Positions 1 through 9,782 are shown, counted from the stretch's first letter. The stretch: DNA of 64,000 bases from Micromussa lordhowensis (GCA_964020085.1 CAXHUQ010000601.1:702501-766500); one strand, 5' to 3'. Program-made: numbers and translations. Notes: a model not told the origin generated them from the sequence alone.

Positions 1-183
1 AACGTTGATCAGACTGATTACCATCTCAGAAGTAGTGCTACAGATCTGACACTTCCTAAACCAAAGAGAGAGTTTCTAAAAAGGAGTTTTAAATATAGCG
101 GCGCAATGCTTTGGAACCAACTCCCTAGTGAAGCAAAACTAGCGGAATCAGTGCATTCATTTAATAAATATATTAAAATGTAG
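1..183 (+). CDS. C-terminal fragment of LINE reverse-transcriptase ORF
   Basis: Frame 1 is open from the first base and ends at TAG 181-183, giving 60 codons. The protein has the pattern seen at the very end of many invertebrate LINE ORF2 proteins: a basic stretch (LPKPKREFLKRSF), then YSGAMLWNQLPSE and a short helical end (SVHSFNKYIKM). This part lies after the polymerase domain; its exact role is not known. The catalytic domains lie outside the window. No frameshift or stop interrupts it, so the parent copy may be fairly recent. Confidence 0.75.
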   Translation, partial: NVDQTDYHLRSSATDLTLPKPKREFLKRSFKYSGAMLWNQLPSEAKLAESVHSFNKYIKM

Positions 184-387
184 TTGGGTCATGTCATGGC
201 ACATGTAATTACTTTACAAACGAACTTAACCTTCTTCTAGTTTAATATTTGTAGTTCTAGATTTACTATATTATTAGTCCTGTATTTAGATTATAATAAG
301 TACTTAGTTCATAACAGTAGAATTTTTTTTATGATTTTAGATTTATCTTTTTTATCTTATTAGTTTTAGTCTCTTTTATATTTGTAA

Positions 388-438
388 AAACACGCCCTCC
401 ATGGAAACCAGCTGAGTGTTGTTGGGGCTAGCGTGTTT
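388..438 (+). promoter_or_regulatory. 3' UTR hairpin of the LINE
   Basis: AAACACGC at 388-395 pairs perfectly with GCGTGTTT at 431-438, an 8-bp stem with a 35-nt loop that can hold inner pairs. It lies just upstream of the tail. In CR1/L2-like elements such a 3' structure is thought to be the reverse-transcriptase recognition site. The stem is seen directly; the function is inferred from position. Confidence 0.6.
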
Positions 439-447
439 CTTGATTTA

Positions 448-453
448 AATAAA
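448..453 (+). terminator. AATAAA poly(A) signal at LINE 3' end
   Basis: An AATAAA hexamer sits between the hairpin and the (ATACC) tail. It may serve as a polyadenylation signal or simply be part of the element's fixed 3' end. Confidence 0.4.
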
Positions 454-455
454 GT

Positions 456-485
456 ATACCATACCATACCATACCATACCATACC
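456..485 (+). repeat. (ATACC)6 microsatellite tail
   Basis: Six perfect copies of ATACC follow the LINE 3' UTR and run straight into satellite sequence. The last CC could equally be the first two bases of the satellite word CCAACATAGC, so the junction is ambiguous by two bases. The tail is a typical target-primed 3' end. Confidence 0.85.
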
Positions 486-2760
486 AACATAGCACAACAT
501 TTTGCAGCACACCGCGGCTCCCAAAAAGCCCGTAAATCCGAGCTATGGCAAATTTGGCAAGGACACCCTTAGCGCGCAATTTCTTAAATTCTGCAAAGTT
601 GCGACCAGGGGAAAGTCCTGCAGAAAGAAGGCCAGAAAAAACACCCTGGCGCGAATGCCATTATCTCCTAATTAAAATTCACTTAAAGTGCCAACATAGC
701 ACAACATTTTGCAGCAAACGGCGGCTCCCTAAGTGCCCGTAACGCCGAGCTATGGCAAATTTGGCAAGGACACCCTCAGCGCGCATTTTTTGAAATTCTG
801 CAAAGTTGCGACCACGGGAAAAACCTGCAGAAAGAAGGCCAGAAAAAACACTCTGGCGCAAATGTCACTATCTCCTAAATAGAATGCACTTAAGACGCCA
901 ACATAGCACAACATTTTGCAACAAACCGCGGCTCCCAAAGTGCCCGTAAAGCCAAGCTATGGCAAATTTGGCAACGACACCCCCAGCGCGCATTTTCTGA
1001 AATTCTGCAAAGTTGCGACCAGGGGAAAGTTCTGCAGAAAGAAGGCCAGAAAAAACACCCTGGCGCAAATGCCATCTTCTTCTAAGTACAATGCACTTAA
1101 AGTGCCAACATAGCACAACATTTTGCAGCAAACCGCGGCTCCCTAAGTGCCCGTAAAGCCGAGCTATGGCAACTTTGGCAAGGACACCCTCAGCGCGCAT
1201 TTTCTGAAATTCTGCAAAGTTGCGAGCAGGGGAAAAATCTGCAGAAAGAACGCCAGAAAAAAACACCCTGGCGCAAATGCCATTATCTCCCTATTAGAAT
1301 GCACTTAAAGTGCCAACATAGCACAACATTTTGCAGCAATCGCGGCTCCCAAAGTGCCCGTAAAGCCGAGCTATGGCAAATTTAGCAAGCACACCCTCAG
1401 CGCGCATTTTCTGAAATTCTGCAAAGTTGCAACCAGGGGAAAGTCCTGCAGAAAGAAGGCCACAAAAAACACCCTGCCGCAAATGCCATCATCTCCTAAT
1501 TACAATGCTCTTGAAGTGCCAACATAGCACAACATTTTGCAGCACACCGCGGCTCCCAAAGTGCCCGTAAAGCCGAGCTATGGCAAATTTAGCAAGGACA
1601 CCTTCAGCGCGCATTTTCTGAAATTCTGCAATATTGCGACCAGGGGAAAGTTCTGCAAAAAGAAGGCCCCTAAAAAACACCCTGGCTCAAATGCCATCAT
1701 CTCCTAAATAAAACGGACTTAAGGTGCCAACATAGCACAACATTTTGCAGCAAACCGCGGCTCCCTAAGTGCGCGTAAAGCCGAACTATGGCAAATTTGG
1801 CAAGGACACCCTCAGCGCGCATTTTCTGAAATTCTGCAAAGTTGCGACCAGGGGAAAGTCATGCAGAAAGAAGGCCAGAAAAAACACCCTGGCGAAAATG
1901 CCATTATCTCCTAATTAAAATGCACTTAAAGTGCCAACATAGCACAACATTTTGCAGCAAACCGCGGCTCCCTAAGTGCCCGTAAAGCCGAGCTATGACA
2001 AATTTGGCAAGGACACCTTTAGCGCGCATTTTCTGAAATTCTGCAAAGTTGCGGTTAGGGGAAAGTCCTGCAGAAAGAAGGCCAGAAAAAACACCCTGAC
2101 GCAAATGCCATCAACTCCTTATAAAAATGTACTTAAAGTGCCAACATAGCACAACATTTTGCAGCAAACCGCGGCTCCCAAAGTGCCCGCAAAGCCGAGC
2201 TATGGCAAATTTGGCAAGGACACCCTCAGCGCGCATTTTCTGAAATTCTGCAAAGTTGCGACCAGGGAAAAAACCTGCAGAAAGAAGGCCAGAAAAAGCA
2301 CCCTGGCGCAAATGCCATTATCTCCTAATTAAAATGCACTTAAAGTGCCAACATAGCACAACATTTTCCAGCAAACCGCGGCTCCCAAAGTGCCCGTAAA
2401 GCCGAGCTATGGCAAATTTGGCAAGGACACCCTCAGCGCGCATTTTCTGAAATTCTGCAAAGTTGCGACCAGGGGAAAAACCTGCAGAAAGAGAGCCACA
2501 AAAAACACCCTGGCGCGAATGCCATTATCTCCTAATTAGAATGCACTTAAAGTGCCAACATAGCACAACATTTTGCAGCGAACCGCGGCTCTTAAAGTGC
2601 CCGTAAAGCCGAGCTATTAAAAATTTTGTAAGGACACCCTCAGCGCGCATTTTTTGAAATTCTGCAAAGTTGCGACCAGGGGAAAGGCCTGCAGAAAGAA
2701 GGCCACAAAAAAAACCGTGGCACAAATGCCATCATCTCCTAATTAAAATGCACTTCAAGT
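484..2760 (+). repeat. Satellite sub-block A1 (left)
   Basis: Most monomers here carry GGCAAGGACACCC in the middle and GGCCAGAAAAAACACC after the PstI-like CTGCAG word. One or two units near 1370-1500 instead read AGCAAGCACACCC with GGCCACAAAAAAC, the A2 form, so the A1/A2 boundary is not perfectly sharp. Confidence 0.7.
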
Positions 2761-5700
2761 GCTAACATAGCGCAACATTTTGCAGCAAACCGCGGCTCCC
2801 AAAGTGCCCGTAAAGCCGAGCTATGGCAAATTTAGCAAGCACACCCTCAGCGCGCATTTTCTGAAATTCTGCAATGTTGCGACCAGAGAAAAGTCCTGCA
2901 GAAGGAAGGCCACAAAAAACACCCTGGCGCAAATCCCATCATCTCTTAATTAGAATGCATTTAAAGTGCCAACATAGCACAACATTTGGCAGGAAACCGT
3001 GGCTCCCAAAGTACCCGTAAAGCCGAGCTATGGGAAATTTAGCAAGCACACCCTCTGCGCGCATTTTCTTAAATTCTGCAAAGTTGCGACCAGGGGAAAG
3101 TCCTGCAGAAAGAAGGCCACAAAAAAACACCCTGGCGCAAATGCCATCAGCTCCTAATTAGAAAGCACTGGAATTGCCAACATAGCACAACATTTTGCAG
3201 CAAACCGCGCCTCCCAAAGTACCCGTAAAGCCGAGCTATGGCAAATTTAGCAAGCACACAATCAGCGCGCATTTTCTAAAATTCTGCAAAGTTGCGACCA
3301 GGGGAAAGTCCTGCAGAAAGAAGGCCACAAAAAACACCCTGGCGCAAATGCCATCATCTCCTAATCAAAATGCACTTCAAGTGCCAACATAGCACAACAT
3401 TTTGCAGCAAATCGCGGCTCCCAATGTGCCCGTAAAGCCGAGCTATGGCAAATTTATCAAGCACACCCTCAGCGCGCATTTTCTGAAATTCTGCAATGTT
3501 GCGACCAGAGAAAAGTCCTGCAGAAGGAAGGCTACAAAAAACACCCTGGCGCAAATGCCATCATCTCTTAATTAGAATGCATTTAAAGTGCCAACATAGC
3601 ACAACATTTGGCAGGAAACCGCGGCTCCCAAAGTACCCGTAAAGCCGAGCTATGGCAAATTTAGCAAGCACACCCTCTGCGCGCATTTTCTGAAATTCGG
3701 CAAAGTTGCGACCGGGGGAAAGTCCTGCAGAAAGAAGGCCACAAAAAAACACCCTGGCGCAAATGTTATCAGCTCCTAATTAGAAAGCACTGGAATTGCC
3801 AGCATAGCACAACATTTTGCAGCAAACCGTGGCTCCCAAAGTGCCCGTAAAGCTGAACTATGGCAAATTCAGCAAGCACACCCTCAGCGCGCATTTTCTA
3901 AAAATTCTGCAAAGTTGCCACCAGAAGAAAGTCCTGCAAAAAGAAGGCCACAAAAAAACACCCTGGCGCAAATGCCATCATCTCCTAATTAGAATGCACT
4001 TAAAGTGTCAACATAGCACAACATTTTGCAGCAAACCGCGGCTCCCAAAGTGCCCGCAAAGCAGAGCTATGGCAAATTTAGCAAGCACACCCTCAGCCCG
4101 CATTTTCTGAAATTCTGCAAAGTTGCGACCAGGGATAAGTCCTGCAGAAAGAAGACCACAAAAAACACCCTTGCGCAAATGCCATCATCTCCTAATTAAA
4201 ATGCACTTACAGTGCCAACATAGCACAACATTTTGAAGCAAACTGCGGCTCCCAAAGTGCCCGTAAAGCCGAGCTATGGCAAATTTAGCAAGCACACCTT
4301 CAGCGCGCATTTTCTGAAATTCTGCAAAGTTGCGACCAGGGGAAAGTCCTGCAGAAAGAAGGCCACAAAAAAAACCCTGTCGCAAATGCCATCATCTCCT
4401 AATTAGAATGCACTTAAAGTGCCAACATAGCACAACATTTTGCAGCAAACCGCGGCTCCGAAAGTGCCCGTAAAGCCGAGCTATGGCAAATTTAGCAAGC
4501 ACACCCTCAGCGCGCATTTTCAGAAATTCTGCAAAGTTGCGACCAGGGGAAAGTCCTGCAGAAAGAAGGCCACAAAAAAAACCCTGTCGCAAATGCCATC
4601 ATCTCCTAATTAGAATGCACTTAAAGTGCCAACATAGCACAACATTTTGCAGCAAACCGCGGCTCCGAAAGTGCCCGTAAAGCCGAGCTATGGCAAATTT
4701 AGCAAGCACACCCTCAGCGCGCATTTTCAGAAATTCTGCAAAGTTGCGACCAGGGGAAAGTCCTGCAGAAAGAAGGCCACAAAAATCACCCTGGCGCAAA
4801 TGCCATCATCTCCTATTTAAAATGCACTTGAAGTGCCAACATAGCACAACATTTTGCAGCAAACCGCACCTCCCAAAGTGCCCGTAAAGCAGAGCTTCGG
4901 CAAATTTAACAAGCACACCCTCAGCGCGCATTTTCTAAAATTCTGCAAAGTTGCGACCAGTTGAAATTCCTGCAGAAAGAAGGCCACAAAAAACACCATG
5001 GCGCATATGCCATCATCTCCTAATTTGAATGCACTTAAAGTGCCAACATAGCACAACATTTTGAAGCAAACCGCGGCTCCCAAAGTGCCCGTAAAGCTGA
5101 GCTATGGCAAATTTAGCAAGCACACCTTCAGCGCGCATTTTCTGAAATTCTGCAAAGTTGCGACCATGGGAAAGTCCTGCAGAAAGAAGGCCACAAAAAA
5201 CACCCTGGCGCAAATGCCATCATCTCCTAATCAAAATGCACTTCAAGTGCCAACATAGCACAACATTTTGCAGCAAATCGCTGCTCCCAATGTGCCCGTA
5301 AAGCCGAGCTATGGCAAATTTATCAAGCACACCCTCAGCGCGCATTTTCTGAAATTCTGCAATGTTGCGACCAGAGAAAAGTCCTGCAGAAAGAAGGCTA
5401 CAAAAAACACCCTGGCGCAAATGCCATCATCTCTTAATTAGAATGCATTTAAAGTGCCAACATAGCACAACATTTGGCAGGAAACCGCGGCTCCCAAAGT
5501 ACCCGTAAAGCCGAGCTATGGCAAATTTAGCAAGCACACCCTCTGCGCGCATTTTCTGAAATTCTGCAAAGTTGCGACGAGGGGAAAGTCCTGGAGAAAG
5601 AAGACCACAAAAAAACACCCTGGCGCAAATGCCATCAGCTCCTAATTAGAAAGCACTGGAATTGCCAACATAGCACAACATTTTGCAGCAAACCGCGGCT

Positions 5701-5880
5701 CCCAAAGTGCCCGTAAAGCTGAACTATGGCAAATTCAGCAAGCACACCCTCAGCGCGCATTTTCTAAAAATTCTGCAAAGTTGCCACCAGAAGAAAGTCC
5801 TGCAAAAAGAAGGCCACAAAAAAACACCCTGGCGCAAATGCCATCATCTCCTAATTAGAATGCACTTAAAGTGCCAACAT
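2760..5880 (+). repeat. Satellite sub-block A2 (left)
   Basis: Consecutive monomers share TTTAGCAAGCACACC and GGCCACAAAAAACACC instead of the A1 words. The same form reappears at 19440-20570, beyond the 11.1-kb insertion. Three neighbouring monomers between about 4190 and 4800 are almost identical to each other, a sign of recent local amplification. Confidence 0.75.
3300..5876 (+). repeat. Segment of about 3.4 monomers repeated at 1,866-bp offset
   Basis: Sequence at about 3300-4010 recurs at about 5166-5876. Shared private changes include CTAATCAAAATGCACTTCAA, CCAGAGAAAAGTCC, the unit with CATTTGGCAGGAAACC, the GAAAGCACTGGAATTGCC end, and the unit with GTTGCCACCAGAAGAAAG. The offset is nine monomers plus three bases. 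Confidence 0.8.
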
Positions 5881-6200
5881 AGCAGAACATTATGCTTCAA
5901 ACCGCGGCACAAAAAGTGCCCGTAAAGCCGAGCTATGGCAAATGTGGCAAGGAGACCCTCATCGCGCGTTTTCTGGCCACAAAAGACACCCTGGCGCAAA
6001 TGCCATCATGTCCTAATTAACATGCTCTTGAAGTGCTAACATAGCAGGACATTTTGCTGCAAACCGCGGCTCCCAAAGTGCCCGTAAAATTGAGCTATGG
6101 CAAATTTGGCAAGGAGACCCTCATCAAGCGTTTTCTGAAATTCTGCAAAGTTGCGACCAAGGGAAAGTCCTGCATCATCTGACATCATCCCTGATTAACA
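5880..6200 (+). repeat. Degraded C-type satellite units at left edge of the insertion
   Basis: These units differ from A2: GGAGACCCTCATC replaces the usual middle, GCGCGTTTTCTG replaces GCGCATTTTCTG, and TTTTGCTGCAAACC appears at 6052-6065. About 45 bp is missing at about 5976, where TTTTCTG runs straight into GCCACAAAA. The last recognisable satellite is GGGAAAGTCCTGC (6161-6173), then after a further loss GACATCATCCCTGATTAACAT (about 6180-6200), which resembles CCATCATGTCCTAATTAACAT upstream. The edge is therefore fuzzy. Confidence 0.65.
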
Positions 6201-6316
6201 TATCCCTCATGGCGCCCTAAGAAGGTAGTAACCCTAGTTACTAGTTTGGTACGTCAAATTAGTCTTATATTAATGTCATGTTATGTCTGCTTACCCATAT
6301 GGGACAAGGTATTCCT

Positions 6317-6441
6317 TCACTTTAGTCACTGCACATGCGCAGTGCATCCTGGTAAACCATAAGGGCAAGGGTTAATTATATATGAGTCATGAAAAGTCCT
6401 CTGACGTTTGTGGTATGAGCTACTGTGTCACTTTAGTCACT
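6317..6441 (+). promoter_or_regulatory. 14-bp direct repeat with near-palindrome (possible upstream control region)
   Basis: TCACTTTAGTCACT occurs at 6317-6330 and again at 6428-6441. The first copy runs into ACTGCACATGCGCAGT (6328-6343), palindromic except for one mismatched pair. Function unknown; a protein-binding site is only one possibility. Confidence 0.35.
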
Positions 6442-6453
6442 ACGCATTCACGG

Positions 6454-6460
6454 TATAAAA
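6454..6460 (+). promoter_or_regulatory. TATA-box-like word TATAAAA
   Basis: TATAAAA sits 13 bp after the second direct-repeat copy and about 230 bp ahead of the first ATG (6689) in the penton-like frame. Spacing and strand would suit a promoter for the capsid cluster, but the surrounding DNA is AT-rich and a chance match is likely enough. Confidence 0.25.
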
Positions 6461-6577
6461 ATTAGTTTAAATTAGTTAAATTAGTTATTATTTTCTATAT
6501 TACCTGCAGATTTTTTGCAGATAATAATAAGAAAAGATGAATAAATGAAACAATAAACTCACATAGGTAGTTATAGT

Positions 6578-6595
6578 AAATAAAAGCTTTTATTT
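6578..6595. terminator. Perfect 18-bp AT-rich palindrome containing AATAAA on both strands
   Basis: AAATAAAAGCTTTTATTT equals its own reverse complement and places an AATAAA hexamer on each strand. Such a site could act as a two-way poly(A) signal between convergent viral transcripts. Here the following genes read away from it, so it may mark a deletion junction in the old element. Confidence 0.35.
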
Positions 6596-7587
6596 CAAAA
6601 ACAAATTACAATTTCGTTCGTTTCTTCGCTTCCAGACCCTCAAAACGCTTTACCTTATTGGTTAACGGACAGTTTGCCTTTGGTGTACATGACATGGTAC
6701 AACGCAGACTCCAATCATTTGAATAAACATTATTTAGAGGCCTCGTTTCTTCTTAGAGATATCAAGGAACATGTCGACATTAACATGTTGACAGGCGCTG
6801 AGATTTTGAAAAACGTGTTTCATTATTTTAAAAAGAAAATATATGTTAAAGATGGTAAAGCCAACAGACAATATGGAAATACGGACACAGAAAAGATCTA
6901 TTATCCAGAAATGAGAGTGGAAGGCGAAGATGTGATACTAGATAGTAGTAAGGTCGAAAAACACGATTTTGGTCGTGGACATGATACAACGCCCCTGGGT
7001 TGGATGGCTCCCGGCTTGGCAGTCAACAAACAACTGGCGTTTCAAATGGGGTGGCTTGTGGAAAACTACAATTCTAATCCCCAAGTAGCTATTCGATTAG
7101 GTCCCAACCTAGTAATGTAATCGCACGGTTATCTTAAACCGTTTACAACAGATATTAAAACAAGATGGAATGGATACGGTGAAGATGTAAGTTCACTCTA
7201 CAAATCAGCCTATTGGATCATTCCAAGAGATTCCAACGGTAAATTAACGGATTATATACGGCTGAGTTTGGATGTAAACTGGCGTTTCACGAACCTTAAT
7301 TATGCATTTGAACACGTGTTTGGGAATACTAGTCGTTCGTTATTTGTGTACTCGGATGTAGGAGGCAGTAGCGTGTTGGGTGATCAAATTACTGATTTTA
7401 TTCGCGAAGTAAATTATAAAAGACAAGGCAAAGGAAGCTACTATTTTGAACCGACCCATCTCCAATATATACCGCTTCGTAAACAGCTGTTAGACATTAT
7501 TCAAATACAGATGCAGAAGCAACAGGTGCTCTGACTACATTCGGACGAGGTATTACCACAGTCACGTTTCATTTCAAGCAAGTATGA
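6584..7587 (+). pseudogene. Penton-like minor capsid protein, broken
   Basis: One frame runs from 6584, after a stop at 6581-6583, to a premature TAA at 7118-7120, and continues in the same frame to TGA at 7532-7534. The first ATG is at 6689; open codons before it suggest the true 5' end is lost. Near 7505 a one-base-type frame change is needed: the other frame then reads ITTVTFHF and ends at TGA 7585-7587. That end overlaps the next gene's ATG as ATGA, which supports the shifted frame as the native 3' end. Family assignment rests on the FVYSDVGGSSVLGDQ and YIPLRKQLLDII region and on position upstream of the hexon-like gene, as in adintovirus/Polinton virion modules. These proteins form single jelly-roll capsomers at virion vertices. 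An alternative is another virion protein of the same module. Confidence 0.6.
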
Positions 7588-7880
7588 TCGGAAGTGGCCT
7601 TATACGATTTCACCCTTCTGTGGAACGACCTCAAGACGGTCACGGTTTAACCGATACCGCCTGGAAAACAATCAAAGAAGTGGGCCCTGTGTTTTTGAGA
7701 GATGTCATTACAGCTTCAGCTGAAGCCGGTTTGAAAGGTTTAAAAACAGGTGTCAAGGGCAATCAAGTTAATTGGAGAGGTGGTCTCACAGCGGCTAAAC
7801 AAGGCGCTAAACGTAAAGTAACACAAGAACTGACCAAACTTGTCAAGGAAAAAGCCCGCAAAAGTATTGTTGGCTTCTAA
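7584..7880 (+). CDS. 98-aa basic virion-module protein, function unknown
   Basis: ATG 7584 to TAA 7878-7880. The start overlaps the stop of the penton-like gene by four bases (ATGA), so coupled translation or compact viral packing is likely. The protein starts MIGSGLIRFHP, has a middle stretch that could form an amphipathic helix (VFLRDVITASAEAGLKGLK), and a C-terminal half rich in Lys and Arg (KQGAKRKVTQELTKLVKEKARKS, given here in two parts: KQGAKRKV and LVKEKARKS). No signal peptide or membrane segment. Small basic proteins between penton and hexon genes in this virus group are often core or minor capsid components, but I recognise no specific family. It is uninterrupted, unlike its neighbours. 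Confidence 0.55.
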   Translation: MIGSGLIRFHPSVERPQDGHGLTDTAWKTIKEVGPVFLRDVITASAEAGLKGLKTGVKGNQVNWRGGLTAAKQGAKRKVTQELTKLVKEKARKSIVGF

Positions 7881-7882
7881 AA

Positions 7883-8050
7883 ATGATTCCGATTTATTCG
7901 CGACGTGTCAAACGGCTCCCCTATTACATTAGAACGTATAAAGGCGGTACTATACTTAGGACAAGGTCACATTTAACTGACTATCGCTGGGTAAAGAGTG
8001 CATTTGAAGCTCGTTTACGCCGGCGCAGGAAAAGAAGGAGAAGAAAATGA
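7883..8050 (+). CDS. 55-aa arginine-rich protein (protamine-like tail)
   Basis: ATG 7883, two bases after the previous stop, to TGA 8048-8050, which overlaps the hexon-like gene's ATG (8047) as ATGA. The peptide starts MIPIYSRRVKRLPYY and ends in an almost pure basic run, RLRRRRKRRRRK. Tyrosine and arginine content and the terminal basic block suggest a DNA-condensing virion core protein, similar in style to small core proteins of adenovirus-like viruses; this is inference from composition and place. Exact coupling to both neighbours is the best evidence that it is a real gene. Confidence 0.55.
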   Translation: MIPIYSRRVKRLPYYIRTYKGGTILRTRSHLTDYRWVKSAFEARLRRRRKRRRRK

Positions 8051-9780
8051 GTTTGTCAAAATCAGTGGCTGTGCAAAGTCCTAGCTTAAATTTATTTGAT
8101 GTTCCCCCAACCGATTACAGTCTAGTGGAATCCCGCTATGTACCCAGCAACCCTTTCACGACTGGTATTCACCCTATCGATTTTCAAATCGATCCCCAGG
8201 ACAGTTTTGTAGATCTATCCAAAAGTTACTTTGAAGGTGAATTACGATTTAAACTCGACAATGGTGGTAACATAACCAATGACACGTTAGTTACTACATG
8301 TAACAACTTGATGCACTCGTTGTTCAAACAAATCAATGTACGTCTAAATGGAACACTCGTCAGTCCTCAAACAGACACGTATCACCACAAAGCGTATATG
8401 GATGCTGTGATTCATAATAACCGCGACGATGGGGAAACGATACTCAAACCAGAAGGTTGGTTTAACGGGTTAACGTGTCGGGATGCCAGCGGTACAGCAT
8501 TAACAGCTAATCAGCTCAACGTGGGGCATGATGATCATAAAGCGTTATCAGAAGACGAGCAAAATTGGGTGAAATCCATTAAACCATTTAACGGCGGTAA
8601 AAAAGTGGTGTTTAGGTTCAAACCTTACCTAGAAGTGTTTCAACTGAGCAAACTGCTCGTACCAGGCGTGCAAATACAAATTCAAATGTACTTGAACAGT
8701 CGTGAAATTTGGAATCAGAAACATGGCGGGGCAAGACATATCAGAGACATTACTTCCGACGACCTAAAAATGACCTTCTTCCTAAACCAGAAAAAAGTCT
8801 TACCTTCTGTGTCCAGAGGGCTACTCAATCAGTTTCAAAAAGGTTCTAATAAGGCCGTGTACCCCACCACCAGAAGTGAAATCAGGACTTTCAACCACCC
8901 TAATGACAGCGTGTACTTTGAAGCCAATAATGTGTTTCACAATCAGCTCCCTAACAGAGTGATTGTCGCGTTGCACAAGGGTTGCACTCTGTTTGTATTT
9001 AACAATGCACCGAGTGAAGCCTTGAGCAGTTCTGTTCTGAACCCACCCCAGACAGGCGAAGTCAAGATTGTGATTCGTTTTGGAGCTAACCCTGGAGTCA
9101 ATCAGCTCAACGTGGGGCATGATGATCATAAAGCGTTATCAGAAGACGAGCAAAATTGGGTGAAATCCATTAAACCATTTAACGGCGGTAAAAAAGTGGT
9201 GTTTAGGTTCAAACCTTACCTAGAAGTGTTTCAACTGAGCAAACTGCTCGTACCAGGCGTGCAAATACAAATTCAAATGTACTTGAACAGTCGTGAAATT
9301 TGGAATCAGAAACATGGCGGGGCAAGACATATCAGAGACATTACTTCCGACGACCTAAAAATGACCTTCTTCCTAAACCAGAAAAAAGTCTTACCTTCTG
9401 TGTCCAGAGGGCTACTCAATCAGTTTCAAAAAGGTTCTAATAAGGCCGTGTACCCCACCACCAGAAGTGAAATCAGGACTTTCAACCACCCTAATGACAG
9501 CGTGTACTTTGAAGCCAATAATGTGTTTCACAATCAGCTCCCTAACAGAGTGATTGTCGCGTTGCACAAGGGTTGCACTCTGTTTGTATTTAACAATGCA
9601 CCGAGTGAAGCCTTGAGCAGTTCTGTTCTGAACCCACCCCAGACAGGCGAAGTCAAGATTGTGATTCGTTTTGGAGCTAACCCTGGAGTCAATCTGACTG
9701 TGCTTGTGTACGGTGAATTTGAAAATCTGTTGGAAATTGACGGCAATCGTACTGTGCTGTACGACGACTACAGAACCTAA
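8047..9780 (+). pseudogene. Hexon-like major capsid protein (F54H12.2-like) with internal duplication
   Basis: ATG 8047 to TAA 9778-9780, 577 codons with no stop. The N-terminal part (residues 1-154) has LNLFDVPPTDYSL, DPQDSFVDLSKSYFE and a QINVRLNGTLVSPQTDTYH region. Next comes a 197-residue block present twice in tandem (155-351 and 352-548), each with FRFKPYLEVFQLSKLLVPG, RSEIRTFNHPNDS, NQLPNRVIVAL and CTLFVFNN. The tail (549-577) has LTVLVYGEFENLLEID. This is the pattern of animal proteins annotated as F54H12.2-like, the double jelly-roll major capsid protein of adintovirus/Polinton elements, which trimerises to form the icosahedral shell. Without the extra block the ORF would have 380 codons. 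The short step from VIVAL to CTLFVF suggests a further internal loss compared with typical members. With the duplication the fold would not be normal, so I call it a pseudogene. Confidence 0.75.
8509..9690 (+). repeat. Exact 591-bp tandem duplication inside the capsid gene
   Basis: Copy 1 is 8509-9099 and copy 2 is 9100-9690. I see no difference between them by eye, and their translations are identical. 591 is 197 codons, so the frame is kept. AATC at 8509 and AATC at 9691 mark the ends, a 4-base microhomology. Identity implies a very recent event or an assembly duplication. Confidence 0.95.
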
Positions 9781-9782
9781 GA

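Larger units (their letters stand above)
1..485 (+). mobile_element. 3' end of a CR1/L2-like non-LTR retrotransposon (LINE)
   Basis: This is a LINE fragment whose 5' part lies outside the window. From the left edge it holds the last codons of the reverse-transcriptase ORF, about 270 bp of 3' UTR, a hairpin, a poly(A)-like signal and a pentanucleotide tail. The 207-bp satellite starts immediately after the tail. A short ORF end, a small 3' hairpin and a microsatellite tail are typical of CR1/L2-group elements, which prime on their own 3' end. The clade call is inferred from the C-terminal protein pattern and the 3' end layout only. The element probably inserted into the satellite, but its other junction is not visible. 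Confidence 0.8.
484..6200 (+). repeat. Left array of the 207-bp satellite
   Basis: About 27 head-to-tail monomers. The word AACATAGCACAAC recurs every 207 bp (486, 693 and onward). A generic monomer runs: CCAACATAGCACAACATTTT, GCAGCAAACCGCGGCTCC, a spacer with GTGCCCGTAAAGCCGAGC, CAAATTTGGCAAGGACACC, CTCAGCGCGCATTTTCTG, AAATTCTGCAAAGTTGCG, ACCAGGGGAAAGTCC, TGCAGAAAGAAGGCC, an A-run, CACCCTGGCGCAAATG, CCATCATCTCC, and a more variable AT-rich end. Most copies differ by point changes and by A-run length. Open frames of about 60-66 codons recur on both strands because 207 is 3 x 69; I do not regard them as genes. Last units before 6200 are degraded by deletions. Confidence 0.97.
6201..6583. other. 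Non-coding, non-satellite stretch left of the capsid cluster
   Basis: No convincing gene. It holds a 14-bp direct repeat, a near-palindrome, a TATA-like word and an AT-rich run with repeated ATTAGTTAAA-like units (6460-6490), then CTGCAGATTTTTTGCAG, which can form a 5-bp hairpin. It could be the remaining non-coding end of the viral element or unrelated DNA. Confidence 0.5.

Noticed and set aside
8821..9129. Minus-strand ORFs (8821-9129, 9412-9873, 9534-9746) under the capsid gene
   Set aside because: They are antisense shadows; the first two repeat only because the capsid gene is duplicated.
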